NCBI RefSeq assembly: GCF_023856365.1
Contig: NC_064542.1
Span: 7,991,363-8,055,362, forward strand
DNA length: 64,000 nucleotides
Direction of reading: 5' to 3'
Source: Brienomyrus brachyistius
Lineage: Eukaryota > Chordata > Actinopteri > Osteoglossiformes > Mormyridae
How positions within the stretch are numbered: the stretch's first letter is position 1; each line of letters opens with the position of its first letter. The position numbers were made by a program, and so were the translations under genes. This document shows positions 1 to 12,300 of this stretch, in pieces. The notes under the pieces are model-generated. The model was given only the letters and a program-made list of their open reading frames with translations. It did not search any database and was not told where the DNA came from.

Positions 1-458
1 TGTTTCTTGTTATTTTTTTATTGTATTCTAATATTAGCGTTTTTGTCTGAGCAAATCCGTATACTTACTGTCCAGATAAACAGCTCAAAGCATAATTCTC
101 ATTGGTAACCAGACTATTGCAGAGTAACATAATTTGTTTTTGACTTGTTAAAGTATTGGACCTTGTGTTATGGTTACATGAATAAAACAGCTGTGTGTAT
201 GTGATGGTCTCAAGAATGATCTGAGATAAGAAGCAGAGTAATGCTTTTGTTTGTCAGAATAAAGATAATTACTCCTAAATGAAAGAACATTTTAAAAGAT
301 TGCAAAATGCAAAATAAACAAGATATTCACAATATTCACAGTACATACAGACATATGTCAATAACAACTGATTACAATGTATTACATTTATTGTTTAAGC
401 TATGTATACTATGTACAGTATGTATGAATTTAGTTGCACATTTGTGAACTGCATTAAA

Positions 459-460
<2 letters not shown>
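1..460. other. AT-rich unique sequence, no gene seen
   Basis: No coding, RNA or repeat signal that I can support. Confidence 0.6.

Positions 461-530
<70 letters not shown>
461..530. repeat. (AT)n microsatellite, 35 units
   Basis: An uninterrupted AT dinucleotide tract of 70 bases. The isoleucine/tyrosine frame through it is an artefact. Confidence 0.97.
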
Positions 531-535
<5 letters not shown>

Positions 536-1650
536 CTGTAATTAGAGAAATTCTAATGGCACAATGTACATACTTAATATACACAAAATTATATTTTGCA
601 TAGGAGTATTTGCATCTTTTAATATCTGATAGTATGATCATTGGGGAAGGAAAGACAATCACAGGGTGCATATTTTTAGATTATTTGCATTCAAGATTAG
701 TTAGCAGCTGCATGATCGCATTATGTTACTGATTTTCCTAGTCTCCCTGACACACGCTGTTAAATGCGTTTCTAACTGTTTGGTACATGCACCTCAGATG
801 TTGCCAAAGTCTGATCCAGAAAAGTCATTCTGTGAATGTATAAAGTCATTCTGTCGTGTATAAAACTTTATGCATAAAAATGTGCTTATTGACAATTAAA
901 TATATGTGGAACATACATAAACTGTCCAGAATCTACACATAAATTTGGGCAGTTTGACCATAATACAAATGATGGAGTTTAGCATTAGTGCCAAGAGGAA
1001 TAATGAGTAATGAAGCAATGGACTGATAAAGAAAACAAGTCATGAACTAATATATTGATTTCCTTTCAGATCCTCTCTGACTTGCATTTAAAAGACTGAT
1101 TCGCACCGAATAAAGACATTCTGAATACTGTATGGGGAGACAGCATGCAGGCTGCATGGCACCTAAGCCGTCTCTAATTTTACTCGGGTAACGTACAGTC
1201 AGAATGTGCTTCTGTTTTTCTTTGTTTTTTTCCTTTTTTTGGAGATACTGTGTTTTGTATTTAATCCCAGTTTTTATTAATCATCTAGCCCGGGCAATTA
1301 TTCACTGTGAAGGGCCAAATACTGGCATCCCTGTGTGAGTAGGGGCCACTTTTTATGATTTATCTAAGTAGCATTTCGCGATTATTCAAGGTTTATTTTT
1401 CTTCTTTTAATGATTGCATGGGACAATAAAAATAGGGGCAGCTTTTGGCCCTATTAGACTGGCTTTCTGAATGCCTGCAGCAATATTATTATTGATTAAA
1501 AAATGAAGGCTCTGTGAAACATGACCCCTATAAAATAATGGGAGTTTACATATGACTGAGAAGAAACATAGCACTGCGGCTAATTCTTATGTGATTCCCG
1601 TTTAATTGCTTCCTAGCTGTCCATCTTCTTTATCCACTCATCCTAGGTAG
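531..1650. other. AT-rich unique sequence, no gene seen
   Basis: Only short frames without splice support; small T-runs near 1220-1240. Confidence 0.6.
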
Positions 1651-2910
1651 GGTTGTGAACCTTTCCCAGAAACAAGGCAGGGTCTTGAGCCTTTCCTAGA
1701 AACAAGGCAGGATCATGAGCCTTTCCCAGGAACAAGGCGGGATCGTGAGCCTTTCCCAGGAACAAGGCAGGGTCCTGAGCCTTTCCCAGGAACAAGGCAG
1801 GGCCCTGAGCCTTTCCCAGGAACAAGGCAGGATCATGAGCCTTTCCCAGGAACAAGGCGGGATCGTGAGCCTTTCCCAGGAACAAGGCAGGATCGTGAGT
1901 CTTTCCCAGAAGCAAGGCAGGGTCCTGAGCTTTTCCCAGAAGCAAGGCAGGATCGTGAGCCTTTCCCAGGAACAAGGTGGGATCCTGAGTCTTTCCCAGA
2001 AACAAGGCAGGGTCCTGAGCCTTTCCCAGAAACAAGGCAGGATCGTGAGCCTTTCCCAGAAACAAGGCAGGATCGTGAGTCTTTCCCAGAAGCAAGGCAG
2101 GGTCCTGAGCTTTTCCCAGAAGCAAGGCAGGATCGTGAGCCTTTCCCAGGAACAAGGTGGGATCCTGAGTCTTTCCCAGGAACAAGGCAGGGTCCTGAGC
2201 CTTTCCCAGAAACAAGGCAGGGTCCTGAGCCTTTCCCAGAAACAAGGCAGGGTCATGAGCCTTTCCCAGAAACAAGGCAGGGTCATGAGCCTTTCCCAGA
2301 AGCAAGGCAGGGTCCTGAGCCTTTCCCAGAAACAAGGCAGGGTCCTGAGCTTTTCTCAGAAGCAAGGCAGGGTCCTGAGTCTTTCCCAGAAACAAGGCAG
2401 GGTCTTGAGCCTTCCCCAGAAACAAGGCAGGACCGTGAGCCTTTCCCAGGAACAAGGCAGGATCGTGAGCCTTTCCCAGAAACAAGGCAGGATCGTGAGT
2501 CTTTCCCAGAAACAAGGCAGGGTCATGAGCCTTTCCCAGAAACAAGGCAGGGTCCTGAGCCTTTCCCAGAAACAAGGCAGGGTCTTGAGCCTTCCCCAGA
2601 AACAAGGCAGGATCGTGAGCCTTTCCCAGGAACAAGGCAGGATCGTGAGCCTTTTCCAGAAACAAGGCAGGATCGTGAGTATTTCCCAGAAAAAAAGGCA
2701 GGGTCATGAGCCTTTCCCAGAAACAAGGCAGGGTCCTGAGCCTTTCCCAGAAACAAGGCAGGGCCATGAGCCTTTCCCAGAAACAAGGCGGGATCGTGAG
2801 CCTTTCCCAGGAACAAGGCAGGGTCCTGAGCCTTTCCCAGAAACAAGGCAGGGTCCTGAGCCTTTCCCAGAAACAAGGCAGGATCATGAGCCTTTCCCAG
2901 GAACAAGGCG
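1651..2910. repeat. 30-bp minisatellite, about 42 units
   Basis: The unit is GAGCCTTTCCCAGAAACAAG plus GCAGGGTCCT, varying at a few fixed positions (AGAAA or AGGAA, GGTCC/GATCG/GGTCA). One unit near 2693 has an extra A, which shifts frames. Because 30 is a multiple of three and the unit lacks stops in several frames, frames of up to 426 codons exist on both strands; none looks like a gene. Most units carry TTCCCAGAA, a STAT-type half-site pair. Confidence 0.97.
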
Positions 2911-2931
2911 ATAACAAAAACAAGACATAGC

Positions 2932-3152
2932 GTCGCGGGGTTTCCTACGGTTTTCCCCCCACAGTCCAAAATCATGCTGAGGCTAATTGGACTTGCTAAA
3001 TTGCCCATAGGTGTGAGAGTGAATGGTGTGTGAGTGTGTCCTGTGATGGGCTGGCCCCCCATCCTGGGTTGTTCCCTGCCTCATGCCCATTGCTTCCAGG
3101 ATAGGCTCCGGACCCCCCGCGACCCAGTAGGATAAGTGGTTTGGAAAATGGA
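2932..3152 (+). mobile_element. 5'-truncated SINE (family of 36021)
   Basis: Begins within the core at CGTCGCGGGGTTTCC and continues through TTCCCCCCACAGTCC, the GATGGGCTGGCCCCCCATCC region and GACCCAGTAGGATAAGTGG to GGATG. Its missing head lies exactly where the 30-bp minisatellite ends. Confidence 0.8.
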
Positions 3153-3700
3153 TGTTTATATTCTTTTTGTGCTTGTCAGCAATTTAAAATATAACAGATA
3201 GTACAGTTAAATACAATAAACAATAAAATAATGATTGTGGTTATAAAACATGCCATTAAAGTTAAGGCCCAAATCAATAAACCACGTTTATTTTTATTTT
3301 TTTAAATCAATAAAAGAAATTTGTCAAGTCTATTCAATAAATGCCCCAACTGTGCAGCAAAACATTATAACAAGACAAATGGTATGTGACCAGCAGTCAT
3401 TGTAAACACAGATATTATTATATATTTGCTTACTGTAGACCATGTTATCATGGCATTTAAGACATTCCACCATAAGCAATTTTCAAGTAAATTCTTATAT
3501 TTATTAATAGACAGCCTACGTCAGTCATTGAACACTAACAATGGTTGTAAAATATAAGTGTGAGGCTCTTTGAACACGGGGGACGTGATGAGGGATTGTG
3601 TGGTCCAGCAGGTTCATGCCAGGTTCAGCCAAGCTCCAGCCACTGCAGCACTGCAGTAGGTGAGAAGCGTCAGGCAGACAATTGGCACAATATGTCTGAG

Positions 3701-3864
3701 CAGTGGTGGACAGTTCAGGTCCAGAAAGTAAAAATTCAGACCAAGAATTTGTTTCAACCAACTGGTTGAGTACAAAGAGTCACAGCCACAGAGTACTCAA
3801 CTGTTGCTTGAAACAAAATCTTGGTCTGGATTTTTACTTTCTGGACCTGAACTGTCCGCCTCTG
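3701..3864. mobile_element. Palindromic MITE with about 70-bp inverted arms
   Basis: The left arm begins CAGTGGTGGACAGTTCAGG and the right arm ends CCTGAACTGTCCGCCTCTG. The arms stay complementary through the GTCCAGAAAGTAAAAAT segment to GGTTGAGTAC near the centre. The flanks TGTCTGAG and CATCTGAG agree at 6 of 8 positions, consistent with an old hAT-type duplication. Confidence 0.75.
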
Positions 3865-3952
3865 CATCTGAGAGAACTTACTTTTTGACTGCTGAGGGAG
3901 TCGACCCAAATGTAGCCATTAGTGACCCAACTGGAGCTGTTGCTGTCTATAG

Positions 3953-4072
3953 CAGTGTTTCCCAATCTGAACCTCGGGGAGCTACAGACAGTCCATGTTT
4001 TTTCCAGAGGTGGGAGGGAGCAAAAAACATGGATAGGCTACGGGTCACTGAGGACCGGATTGGGAAAAACTG
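3953..4072. mobile_element. hAT-like MITE, CAGTGTTTCCC family
   Basis: Starts CAGTGTTTCCCAATCTG and ends ACCGGATTGGGAAAAACTG, with an internal inverted GGGAGCAAAAA segment. Other copies are at 26087, 27056 and 31695. The flanks (GTCTATAG and ATTTATGG) match at 5 of 8 bases. Confidence 0.7.
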
Positions 4073-5177
4073 ATTTATGGCATGTGTTTGTCTCTATGTA
4101 TGTGTACAGTGGTTTCAAACCATGTTTGTGTTTTAATTATGAGGCAGATTAAAGAAGCCATGACTGATGTGGATACTGTAGGTGTGTTTCATGCTGCCTA
4201 TTATAAACTATGTGGGTTTCAGAGAGTTTCTGCATTTCCTGCATCATGAAATCACTGCCATCTTGCAAACGGCCATACAGCGGTCTGCTGCAGTTTGATA
4301 AGGCACTGCACTTTGAGGGATTACAGGGGAGTTTGAGGGATTGAGTCTCCTGTCAGACTCATAAGCTCACACTGAGCATCTTAAATCTGTTCCTAAAATC
4401 TGCCACACATGACACCCGAATTCTAAAAGCCACACAGTGTTCTTATCTATGGATTCCAGTTTCAGAAAAAAAAATCATATTTGAATTTGTACATGTGTGT
4501 ACGGTCCTGTCATAGCATTCCTAGGCAGATAAGGAAAATGTATAAATCTGTTTATCTGGGTAGTAAGTGTATATTTGTTCATAAAAAGAACATAATTTAA
4601 CATTGTAAATATATGCAAAAGAGGACAATAAAAATAGCAAGAATCCTCCAAACTTAGCTTTATCTGTGTTTATCAAAAAGTACAGTTTAACTCTCACACC
4701 TACCCTGAGGTCAAATTGACCCCAAAAGGCACATGTCAGGTCACTTGTCTTAGTAACATAATTAAGAGTGTGAAAGAGTTAATCTATGAAGTATAATATA
4801 ATAATAGTAGTATTTTAAAGATGAAGAGAACCATGTTGTCCGATTTAGGCTGTGGACCGATTTCAGATTCTCCGGTACTGTGCTGTCATGAAGTGAATAC
4901 ATTTTAATTTGTACAGTAGGCAGGAGTGGTTTTCATAGCAGCATTGTTCAAATGAAAATGAAACTGAATAAACAGACATTTAAAAAATGACAGTGGTCAA
5001 CAATCAAATATATATGTCAGATATATATGTATATTGATTCTTTTTATCTATGTCAGTCGCTTTCAGCTACGTTGGAATCCTGGACAGGATCCTGTAGGAC
5101 TGGACTGGGTATCTGTCATACCTGGGGGGCTGATGAATATGTAGGGAGGTAAAATTCATCTGGCCAGCAAAACCACA
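4073..5177. other. AT-rich unique sequence, no gene seen
   Basis: No recognisable exon or repeat. A CACACCTACCCTGAGGTCAA segment near 4695 is a short low-information piece. Confidence 0.55.
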
Positions 5178-5399
5178 GAAAAAAAGGGTATAGCTCAGGT
5201 GCAGTTTTGTACCCCGAGGTACAGACAACATTAATGTCTGCCCAAATAGTACAAAAATGTTCCTCAAAGTCCATTTCTGTACATTAAGAGGTACATTTAC
5301 CTACAGCTGGGGTATAATTGGCAGACCCTTGAGGGTTCAGCCCCAGTGACAAGTACCTGTACCCTCAGAGGTACAAATTGGCATTTCTTTCTGACAGTG
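5178..5399 (-). mobile_element. GTACC-rich MITE, copy A
   Basis: On the minus strand it starts CACTGTCAGAAAGAAATGCC and carries repeated GTACC/GGTAC boxes and CTTGTCACTGGGGCTGAACC. Copy B at 28403-28620 has the same order of blocks on the + strand. Paired GGTAC palindromes give it a foldable structure. Confidence 0.65.
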
Positions 5400-5438
5400 T
5401 GGCAACAAAAGCTTTCATGCCCCCCATCCCCAATCAGT

Positions 5439-5861
5439 CACTCCGGACGTGACGTCAGCCCACTGCAGGTCACACACACACTGCAGGCAGTTAGGCACAA
5501 GGCTGGGGGTCACTCCGGACGTGATGTCAGTCCAGTGCAGGTCACACACACACTGAAGGCAGTTAGGCACAAGGCTGGGGGTCACTCCGGACGTGATGTC
5601 AGTCCAGTGCAATTCACACACACACTGCAGGCAGTTAGGCACAAGGCTGGGGGTCACTCCGGACGTGATGTCAGTCCAGTGCAATTCACACACACACTGC
5701 AGGCAGTTAGGCACAAGGCTGGGGGTCACTCTGGATGTGATGTCAGTCCACTGCAGGTCACACACACACTGAAGACAGTTAGGCACAAGGCTGGGGGTCA
5801 CTCCGGACGTGATGTCAGTCCAGTGCAGGTCTCACACACTGCAGGCAGTTAGGCACAACAC
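5439..5861. repeat. 72-bp tandem repeat, about 6 units
   Basis: Units start CACTCCGGACGTGATGTCAG at 5439, 5511, 5583, 5655, 5727 and 5799, with a (CA)n stretch inside and GTTAGGCACAAGGCTGGGGG at the end. The first unit has TGACGTCA (5450-5457), the others TGATGTCA. Long frames on both strands are artefacts. Confidence 0.95.
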
Positions 5862-7018
5862 CTCACCTGGTATCTTTTTAACCTTTCTTATCCTGGGGAG
5901 GTACATACTGAAAATTTTGATCCCTTCAGGGTTTACGCACCTCCCAATGAAGATTTATTGCATGAATAACCAATACGGCTGGTTTCTATTGCGCCTCCTT
6001 TCCTGTCACCCTTGAGGCCGCCTCTGTCGTATGGGCTAGACGAGAACGGGAAGGCAGCCGGCACTGCACTGAGCCCCCATCCGTTGCCACCATCTGCATC
6101 ACTGCACTCAAGCCCTTCATACACATCGAACAACTTTCAAAGTGCGATTCCTCAAGGAGCGACTGTGATAAAATAATATCGACTGCTGTCCAGAGCTGAG
6201 ACACCCCCCAGCTGTAATTGGTACTGTCCAGCTCGCAGGCCAGAGGGGGGTTGTCAGCTAATGAGGCCTGTTTGCTTCGCTGCTAAAATGTCATGGTAAA
6301 TTGAATGAATCGCGGTGATGATATTGGCTTAAAATAACTTGTTTACTGCCAGCCGTGTTGCTTTAAGCGCACATCCAGTCACACCTACACTTTTTCTCCC
6401 TGCCAAAGATATTTAACAGGTATGAAATAACGAGAATATAATAAAAATGCCAACAGGTGGCCTGTCAGGTCTGGTATTTGAAAGCCTGCATCTGTTTCTT
6501 ATTGTACATTTCTAATGTGATGTATTGTATTTTTGAGATTTGCTTCAGCAGGCAAGAAATCCTCTTAGTAAGTTGTGGTGTACACAACACAGATATAACT
6601 TTATTTTTCCAGTTTATCAAGAAATCTAATATACGTCCCTCCTTGTTCACAGTACAGTGAGACACAGTACAATATTGTATTTGCATCTTTTCCAGTGATG
6701 TGAAGGTGCCTTATGGGATATTGAGGGTCATTACAGGACCGGCATCAGCTGTGGAGCCAGTGCTTTTAACGATATCCAATAAACCACCCCCATGACTGGC
6801 TATTTACGAAATTACTGCAGAATGTCATTACGTATATGACGTGGGTGGAGCCTCTTATAATTTGATGAGGTATTGATTAGCCATATGAGGTAGTCAAGTA
6901 AGAAGAAAAGACGCTGGTGTATTGGATGGATACCGCAAACAATGGGCTGAATTTAGAAGAGCTTTTGATTTGATTAAGTTGATGCATTTAGAGTGTGTGT
7001 CCAGTGAAGGACTGGCAC
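5862..7018. other. Unique sequence, no gene seen
   Basis: Mixed base composition; no exon supported. A slightly CpG-richer patch lies at 6000-6130. Confidence 0.55.
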
Positions 7019-7145
7019 CTCATCTGAGGGGGATCCCCAGCATATGGGGGGGAACCCCAGCATCTAGGGGGGATCCCCAGCATCTGGGGGGGAACACCAA
7101 CATCTGAGGGGGATCCCCAGCATCTGAGGGGAAACCCCAGCATCA
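7019..7145. repeat. Short GC-rich tandem repeat, about 21-bp units
   Basis: Repeats of CATCTGAGGGGGATCCCCAG with variation; each unit contains a small GGGATCCCC palindrome. Confidence 0.85.
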
Positions 7146-7359
7146 TGCTGCCTGGGAAGGGCTCTAAGCCTCCCTGACAGGGGTAAGTGCTTAGGAGAAG
7201 GACGCATCACGCACTTCACGTTGTTTGTAATACTGTAGACAAAAGTCACTTAAAAACACTATTACTGGACAATGACAGATCCTGGCGAGTTATGTGTTCG
7301 GCAAAAACAGAGGAAAAAAATTCAGCACCACGGAGAGCGATAGTCTCCCTTAAGATATC

Positions 7360-7472
7360 ACTGTACAGCTATCCATCCATCAATCCGCCCATCCATCCAT
7401 CCATCCCGGCTATGGGCGCAAGGCAGAGAATAACCCAGGATGTGGCGCCAAACCCATTGCAGGGCACCGTAC
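7360..7472 (-). mobile_element. SINE tail fragment
   Basis: (ATCC)n followed by GGCTATGGGCGCAAGGCAGA, AACCCAGGATG and CATTGCAGGGCACC: the 3' part of the same SINE superfamily on the minus strand, ending at the (AAT)n tract. Confidence 0.7.
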
Positions 7473-7499
7473 ATAATAATAATAATGATAATAACAATG

Positions 7500-7575
<76 letters not shown>
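7473..7575. repeat. (AAT)n microsatellite
   Basis: About 100 bases of AAT with a few substitutions near the start, lying between two SINE pieces of opposite orientation. Confidence 0.95.
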
Positions 7576-7577
<2 letters not shown>

Positions 7578-7915
7578 GGGCAACGTGGTGGGACAGTGGT
7601 TAGAGCGCTACTGCCTCGCAGCAACAAAGTCTTGGGTTCGGTCCAGCGTCCTCTCTGTGTGGAGTTTGCACGCTCTCCCCGTATTCGGGTAGGTTTTCGC
7701 CGGGGGTTCTGGTTTCCTTCCATGGTACAAAAGCGTGCAGGATAGGTTGACTGGTGAGTCTAAATTGGCCCTGCAGTTCTGTGAGTGTGCACACCCTGCA
7801 GTAGGTTGACGACTGCCCAGGGTTGATTCTTGCCTGCGCCCATTGGTCCCAGGATAGGCTCCAGTCCCCCCTGTGACCCTGGTTGGGATTCAGAAGATTC
7901 AGAAAATGGATGAAT
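7576..7915 (+). mobile_element. tRNA-derived SINE, diverged relative
   Basis: GGTGGGACAGTGGTTAGAGC head, GGGTTCGGTCCAGC B-box-like sequence, GTGTGGAGTTTGCACGC, GGATAGGCTCCAGTCC and GAAAATGGATGAATAATAAT tail. It sits right after an (AAT)n tract of nearly 100 bp. Confidence 0.75.
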
Positions 7916-7994
7916 AATAATAATAATGGCTATTTGTTGATCCCTTGTGAGGACATTCTCTCTTCACCTTCCTCATCTTGCTCTCCAAGTTTAG

Positions 7995-8065
7995 CAGTGA
8001 AGGGCATTGAAGGACAGTGAAGGACAGTGAAGGACAGTGAAGGGCAGTAAAGGACAGTGAAGGCC
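7995..8065. repeat. 10-bp tandem repeat GAAGGACAGT
   Basis: Six or seven near-identical units; two have GGGCA in place of GGACA. Confidence 0.85.
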
Positions 8066-8925
8066 GGCCACCTGCAGCGGCGCAAATGGAGCTGAGGGTT
8101 AAGGGCTTTGATCCAGGGCCCACGGATGGATAGCCCCCCCTGAGCCCCATCTTCTCATCAAGTGTGTGTGTTTAAGAATATGGCTGTTTGAGAAAGGCTG
8201 ACCAGCCCAGTGCACCACTGAAATAATTCTCCTTTTTGACAGCTGTAGCTTTGAGCATCACATTATATTATAAGATAATGTGGATCCTATAACTGTAACC
8301 CACAGGCTGGATGTTGCCATGTGCTTGCAGTATATTGTCAAGGCATAGTGTTGCAAGAATGCTGACGCTGCGTGACACAATCAGAGGAATAAAAACATTT
8401 TAATAATTTGAATACAGATACAATGTAATCATGTTTAAAAAATTTCCTCTACTTTCTCACTGAATTAAATGTGTTTGACCTCAGAGATAAGAAAGAGAGG
8501 TTAATACTCAGGAACCACGGTGGGTCACTGACTTAAAGGGCACTTTAGATTGGACTGAAAGAGTTGGTCATGCTCGCAAATTACAGCAATTTCAGCTCAA
8601 TTTCTCTTTTGTGAGTTTATCCAGTCAACTATTCCGCTACATGCCATGTGTTCTGGAACATGTAACATTGTGATTCTTAATCCCTGCATATACCTTCCTT
8701 TTAGCAAGCATGTCCACTCTTCCCTGTTTTCAGTAATGTCACTATGCCCAGGGGGGGTTGGGCAGCCAGTTGACCTTGGACCCCCAGAAGTTTTTTTTCT
8801 CCTTACTTGAGTGTTTTTGATTCCTCTCCTCCATTATTTCCGGCTTTCTTTATTGAATTTCTTTCCTTCCTTTTTCCGGTTCTGTATCTCTCTCTGATGA
8901 TGTTTTTTGTATCACAACACATCCA

Positions 8926-8982
8926 TGTAAAGTGCTTTGGGACGACTCTGTTGTGAAAGGCGCTATATAAAAATTAATTGAA
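8926..8982 (+). mobile_element. L2-like LINE tail remnant
   Basis: GTAAAGTGCTTTGGGACG...AAAGGCGCTATATAAA is the stem-like 3' end typical of L2 elements. Confidence 0.55.
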
Positions 8983-9305
8983 CTGGATGGAATTGAATGC
9001 AACAGGAAAGTACAGAGAGAGGTACACTTTATACAGTGGCTTTGCAATGAGTTTGAGATGAGGGGGCAGGGGGGGCAACTACAGAATTTTAACAGAAAGG
9101 TCTATTTATGGGGGGAGGGGGTGAATGAAGCCACATTATATATGGGGGGGGGACTCCCTTTCGTTGGAACTTTGAATACAGCTGTATACAGAAAACAGGC
9201 CAGCGCACTATGCAATGCAAGGCATCCTGTCCTTGTTCAGTGTCAATGTGTCCTTGGTTTAGGGTTTTCTGTGTTGTATGTTCCTTTGAAAATGTATATC
9301 CTGCC

Positions 9306-9378
9306 ATCCCTCCATCCATCCATCCATCCATCCTTCTTCTATGCATACTATTCAGGGTTGCAGGGGTCCAGAACCTAA
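9306..9378 (-). mobile_element. SINE tail fragment
   Basis: (CATC)n then TTCTTCTATGCATACTATTC and AGGGTTGCAGGGGTCCAGAA: the extreme 3' end of a SINE on the minus strand. Confidence 0.55.
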
Positions 9379-12300
9379 TATCTAGACATGCCTGCTTTTA
9401 ATGCATTTCTCTCCATGTCGTTCTTTGCAAACTAGCAAAAGGCCTCAAAACAGGGACGTAACACACATCAAACATTGCAGCAACCAAGAGTGTCCAACAT
9501 CTAAAAATTTCATCGCATCTCAGACTCTTCATAATAGTCCCTCTGCGCCCTGATAACAGCTTTGCAGACTCTCAGCATTCTCTCTGCCAGCTTCCACATG
9601 CAGGCACCTGGAATGCTTTGCTCCTGCAACAATCCTGAAGGAGTTTCCATGAGTTCTGGGCAGAAGTTGGCTAACTTTCTCTTTGATCCAAATCATCCCA
9701 AATCAATTCTATAGTGTTTAGGTGGGGGGTGTGTGTGTGTGTGTGTGGGTCTTTCCTTGTTCACAAGACAATACAGTACTTACATAACCTCAAGACATGT
9801 TGTGGGTCGTTATCGTACTGAAAAACAAATGACTTTCAGTAACTGTGTCCAGACTTTTGACTGGCACTGTATTTTTGGCTCGATATATGCCAGCCTAGTG
9901 AAGAACTGCATCTTTCTGAAAGTGTGGGACTTGTCAAATGGTAACACCCTGCCGTGAAAGCCCTTAACAAGATGAGCTAAATAAAAGCAGAGCCTCCCGG
10001 CTGCCTTCTCCCCGGCTCCTGTCAGCATCCAAAATGGCTTCTGTAGCAGCTGCCTTATGACCCGGGAGCAGAAGCGCTATTTAGAATGGGTGGGAACGGC
10101 CTCCAGTGTAAGAGTCTGCCAGACGGAGGCAGAGGCCCAGACATGGTGCTTTCCAGCAGCTATGGAGACGACAGCTCCCCAGAGGAAGGCTAAGAACACA
10201 AACCTCTGAGGCGTAAATTTTCGGCCGATGACAGCAAACTTGCACCATAACCTGCCCCCCTTGAGCACCAAGCCACGCGATCTAAGATCACAGACGTCAT
10301 AAAAGACGATAGTGAAGCAGCACTTCTCAAGCAATCAGTCAGTCCAAATACGGATGGAAATTTTTATATGTCACCCCCTCCCTATGTTATCCAGGGATGG
10401 GTGAGTTTTTTCCTCAAACTGACTGCAAGATACATGCTGCATAGAGCCTGTCGCTTTCCATCATGTTTGCTGACAGCAAGGCCCAGACCTGCTGCGACTC
10501 TTCAGAGACGTGGGGAAGTGACTCGGCAAGCATGGGCGGGGGGTGGAGTAGGGCGGCGAGTGGCTGTGGGCTCCCTCGCAGCCGGCAGCTCATTAAGCTG
10601 CAGGAGAACGTCTCCTTTGCTGGTCACATCCCAGGCTACAGTGGGCAAGGAACTTACAGCGGGACGTAAGGAAAGCACAACAGTCGACTGAAACGGACGG
10701 CCGAGCCGGTTATCTTCCTGCTTTAATGGCAGACTGAGTCACAGGGAGCCATGGCACCCTGTCGGTACACACTCTTCATTTAATGCCCATTTTATGCCAT
10801 GTCAAGCCTTACATTTCAGCACAGTTCACCTATAAAGCATGTAAACAGCCTAGTAAACAGCTTTTGCTTAAACATCTGGGCTCTTTTTGATTTGATTAAA
10901 ACAAAATTATTTTACCTTATGATGCATTGCTCTTTTTTTGTATTTGTTTTAATTATCCGTCAATATCCAGTCAGAAAAGCTGATTTGCAGTTAGGGCTGG
11001 GAATCAAGCTGTCCTGTTTGCCTGAGGCGAGCACAAATAAGTGTCTACTAGCAACAAAATTGCATGCTGGGGTATATGTTTCACTGAATCAACCCAGTTA
11101 TTTAGTAGCAAAAATTCTTCAGTTTCCTCTCTGTATGTACCATTTAAAAAGCATCTGTCTGTAAAATTAAGTATGCATGTATGGACAGACGTCTCATCTA
11201 CTTACAGTTACACTTTAACAGAGTAAATGTCTCCTTCATATCCAGTGATGTGATGCAGTATGAAACTTACATTGTACATTGTCTAAATATTGACTGCAGA
11301 TGACTTTTGTTATATGAGTATATGAATTTTAAATATGAGGTTTTCCACAGATACTTCCAGTGAGAAGGTCAAAAGACCATTTTCCCCACACTGATTTTTG
11401 TGGTGTTCATGGCATTTGGTGTGAAAGGTCATGAAGCGAATCTATATTTTTTTACCAGTGACATTATGATGCTCAAAAGATGGTGTGACTTTATTTATTC
11501 CTTGAAACTAATAACAGATACCTGAAATCAGAAATGTCATCTTCCACAACAAACGTCCGAACTGTCCACCCTGCACTGCAGAAAACTACATTTGTAAAAC
11601 AAATACATGCATTAAATGTTGTGCATCAAACTCTGACTACATAGAGGGCGGCGTTACCCCCGGCAGTAAATAACGTGCCCTGTGCTGTGGGGGCCGGGCC
11701 GGAGCCGGGTATGCACAGCCAGGCAGTGGTGGGGGGGGGGAGGTAAAGCAGAAGGTAAAAGAATAAAAAGGAGGAGGGTGATTGAGAGTCAAGAATGTGT
11801 AGGTACCACTGCCATCCCTGAGCGTGTTCGGCTGGAAGGCAGTGCTCCACTCGTAAATCTCGTTAGCGGCGAGCGAGAGAGAAACATGTATTCAAATGAA
11901 GAACTTAAGCTTCTTTGAAATTGCATTAATGGAAAGAGAGACAGCTATTCTGTCCTCACACTCACAAAGGTTGCATGTCACTTCTGCCTGCGAAATAAAC
12001 TTCCTTTGAACGGTCTGAGTGCTGAAAAAGCTTGGGGCCCTAAACTATTAATAGGGAGCAAACCACAAAGTGGCAGAGTGTACAGCTGGACTTTAAGCCC
12101 CCTTTGGACACAAGGGACCGGCATCGATTTGCACCTGAGCCAAATACACCTGTGTCTAGATAGGCAATATAGACAGAGCCTTGAGGACACGGTTATAAAT
12201 GAAATTGTCAGGTTGGTGCCTGTAGGTGCCCTTAAGATTTCTTCCCCGTTTGACCAGTAGCTGTTGCTGACCATCTCATCCTGCTCTCTCTTTGAATCCT

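Noticed and set aside
1643..2923. Frames of 426 and 399 codons on both strands, proline/leucine- or serine/glutamine-rich
   Set aside because: They translate a 30-bp tandem repeat whose length is a multiple of three; several frames on both strands are open at once, and there is no start context, splice support or family resemblance.
5346..5852. 168-codon frame and its antisense 128-codon partner
   Set aside because: Both follow the 72-bp tandem units and have no independent coding evidence.
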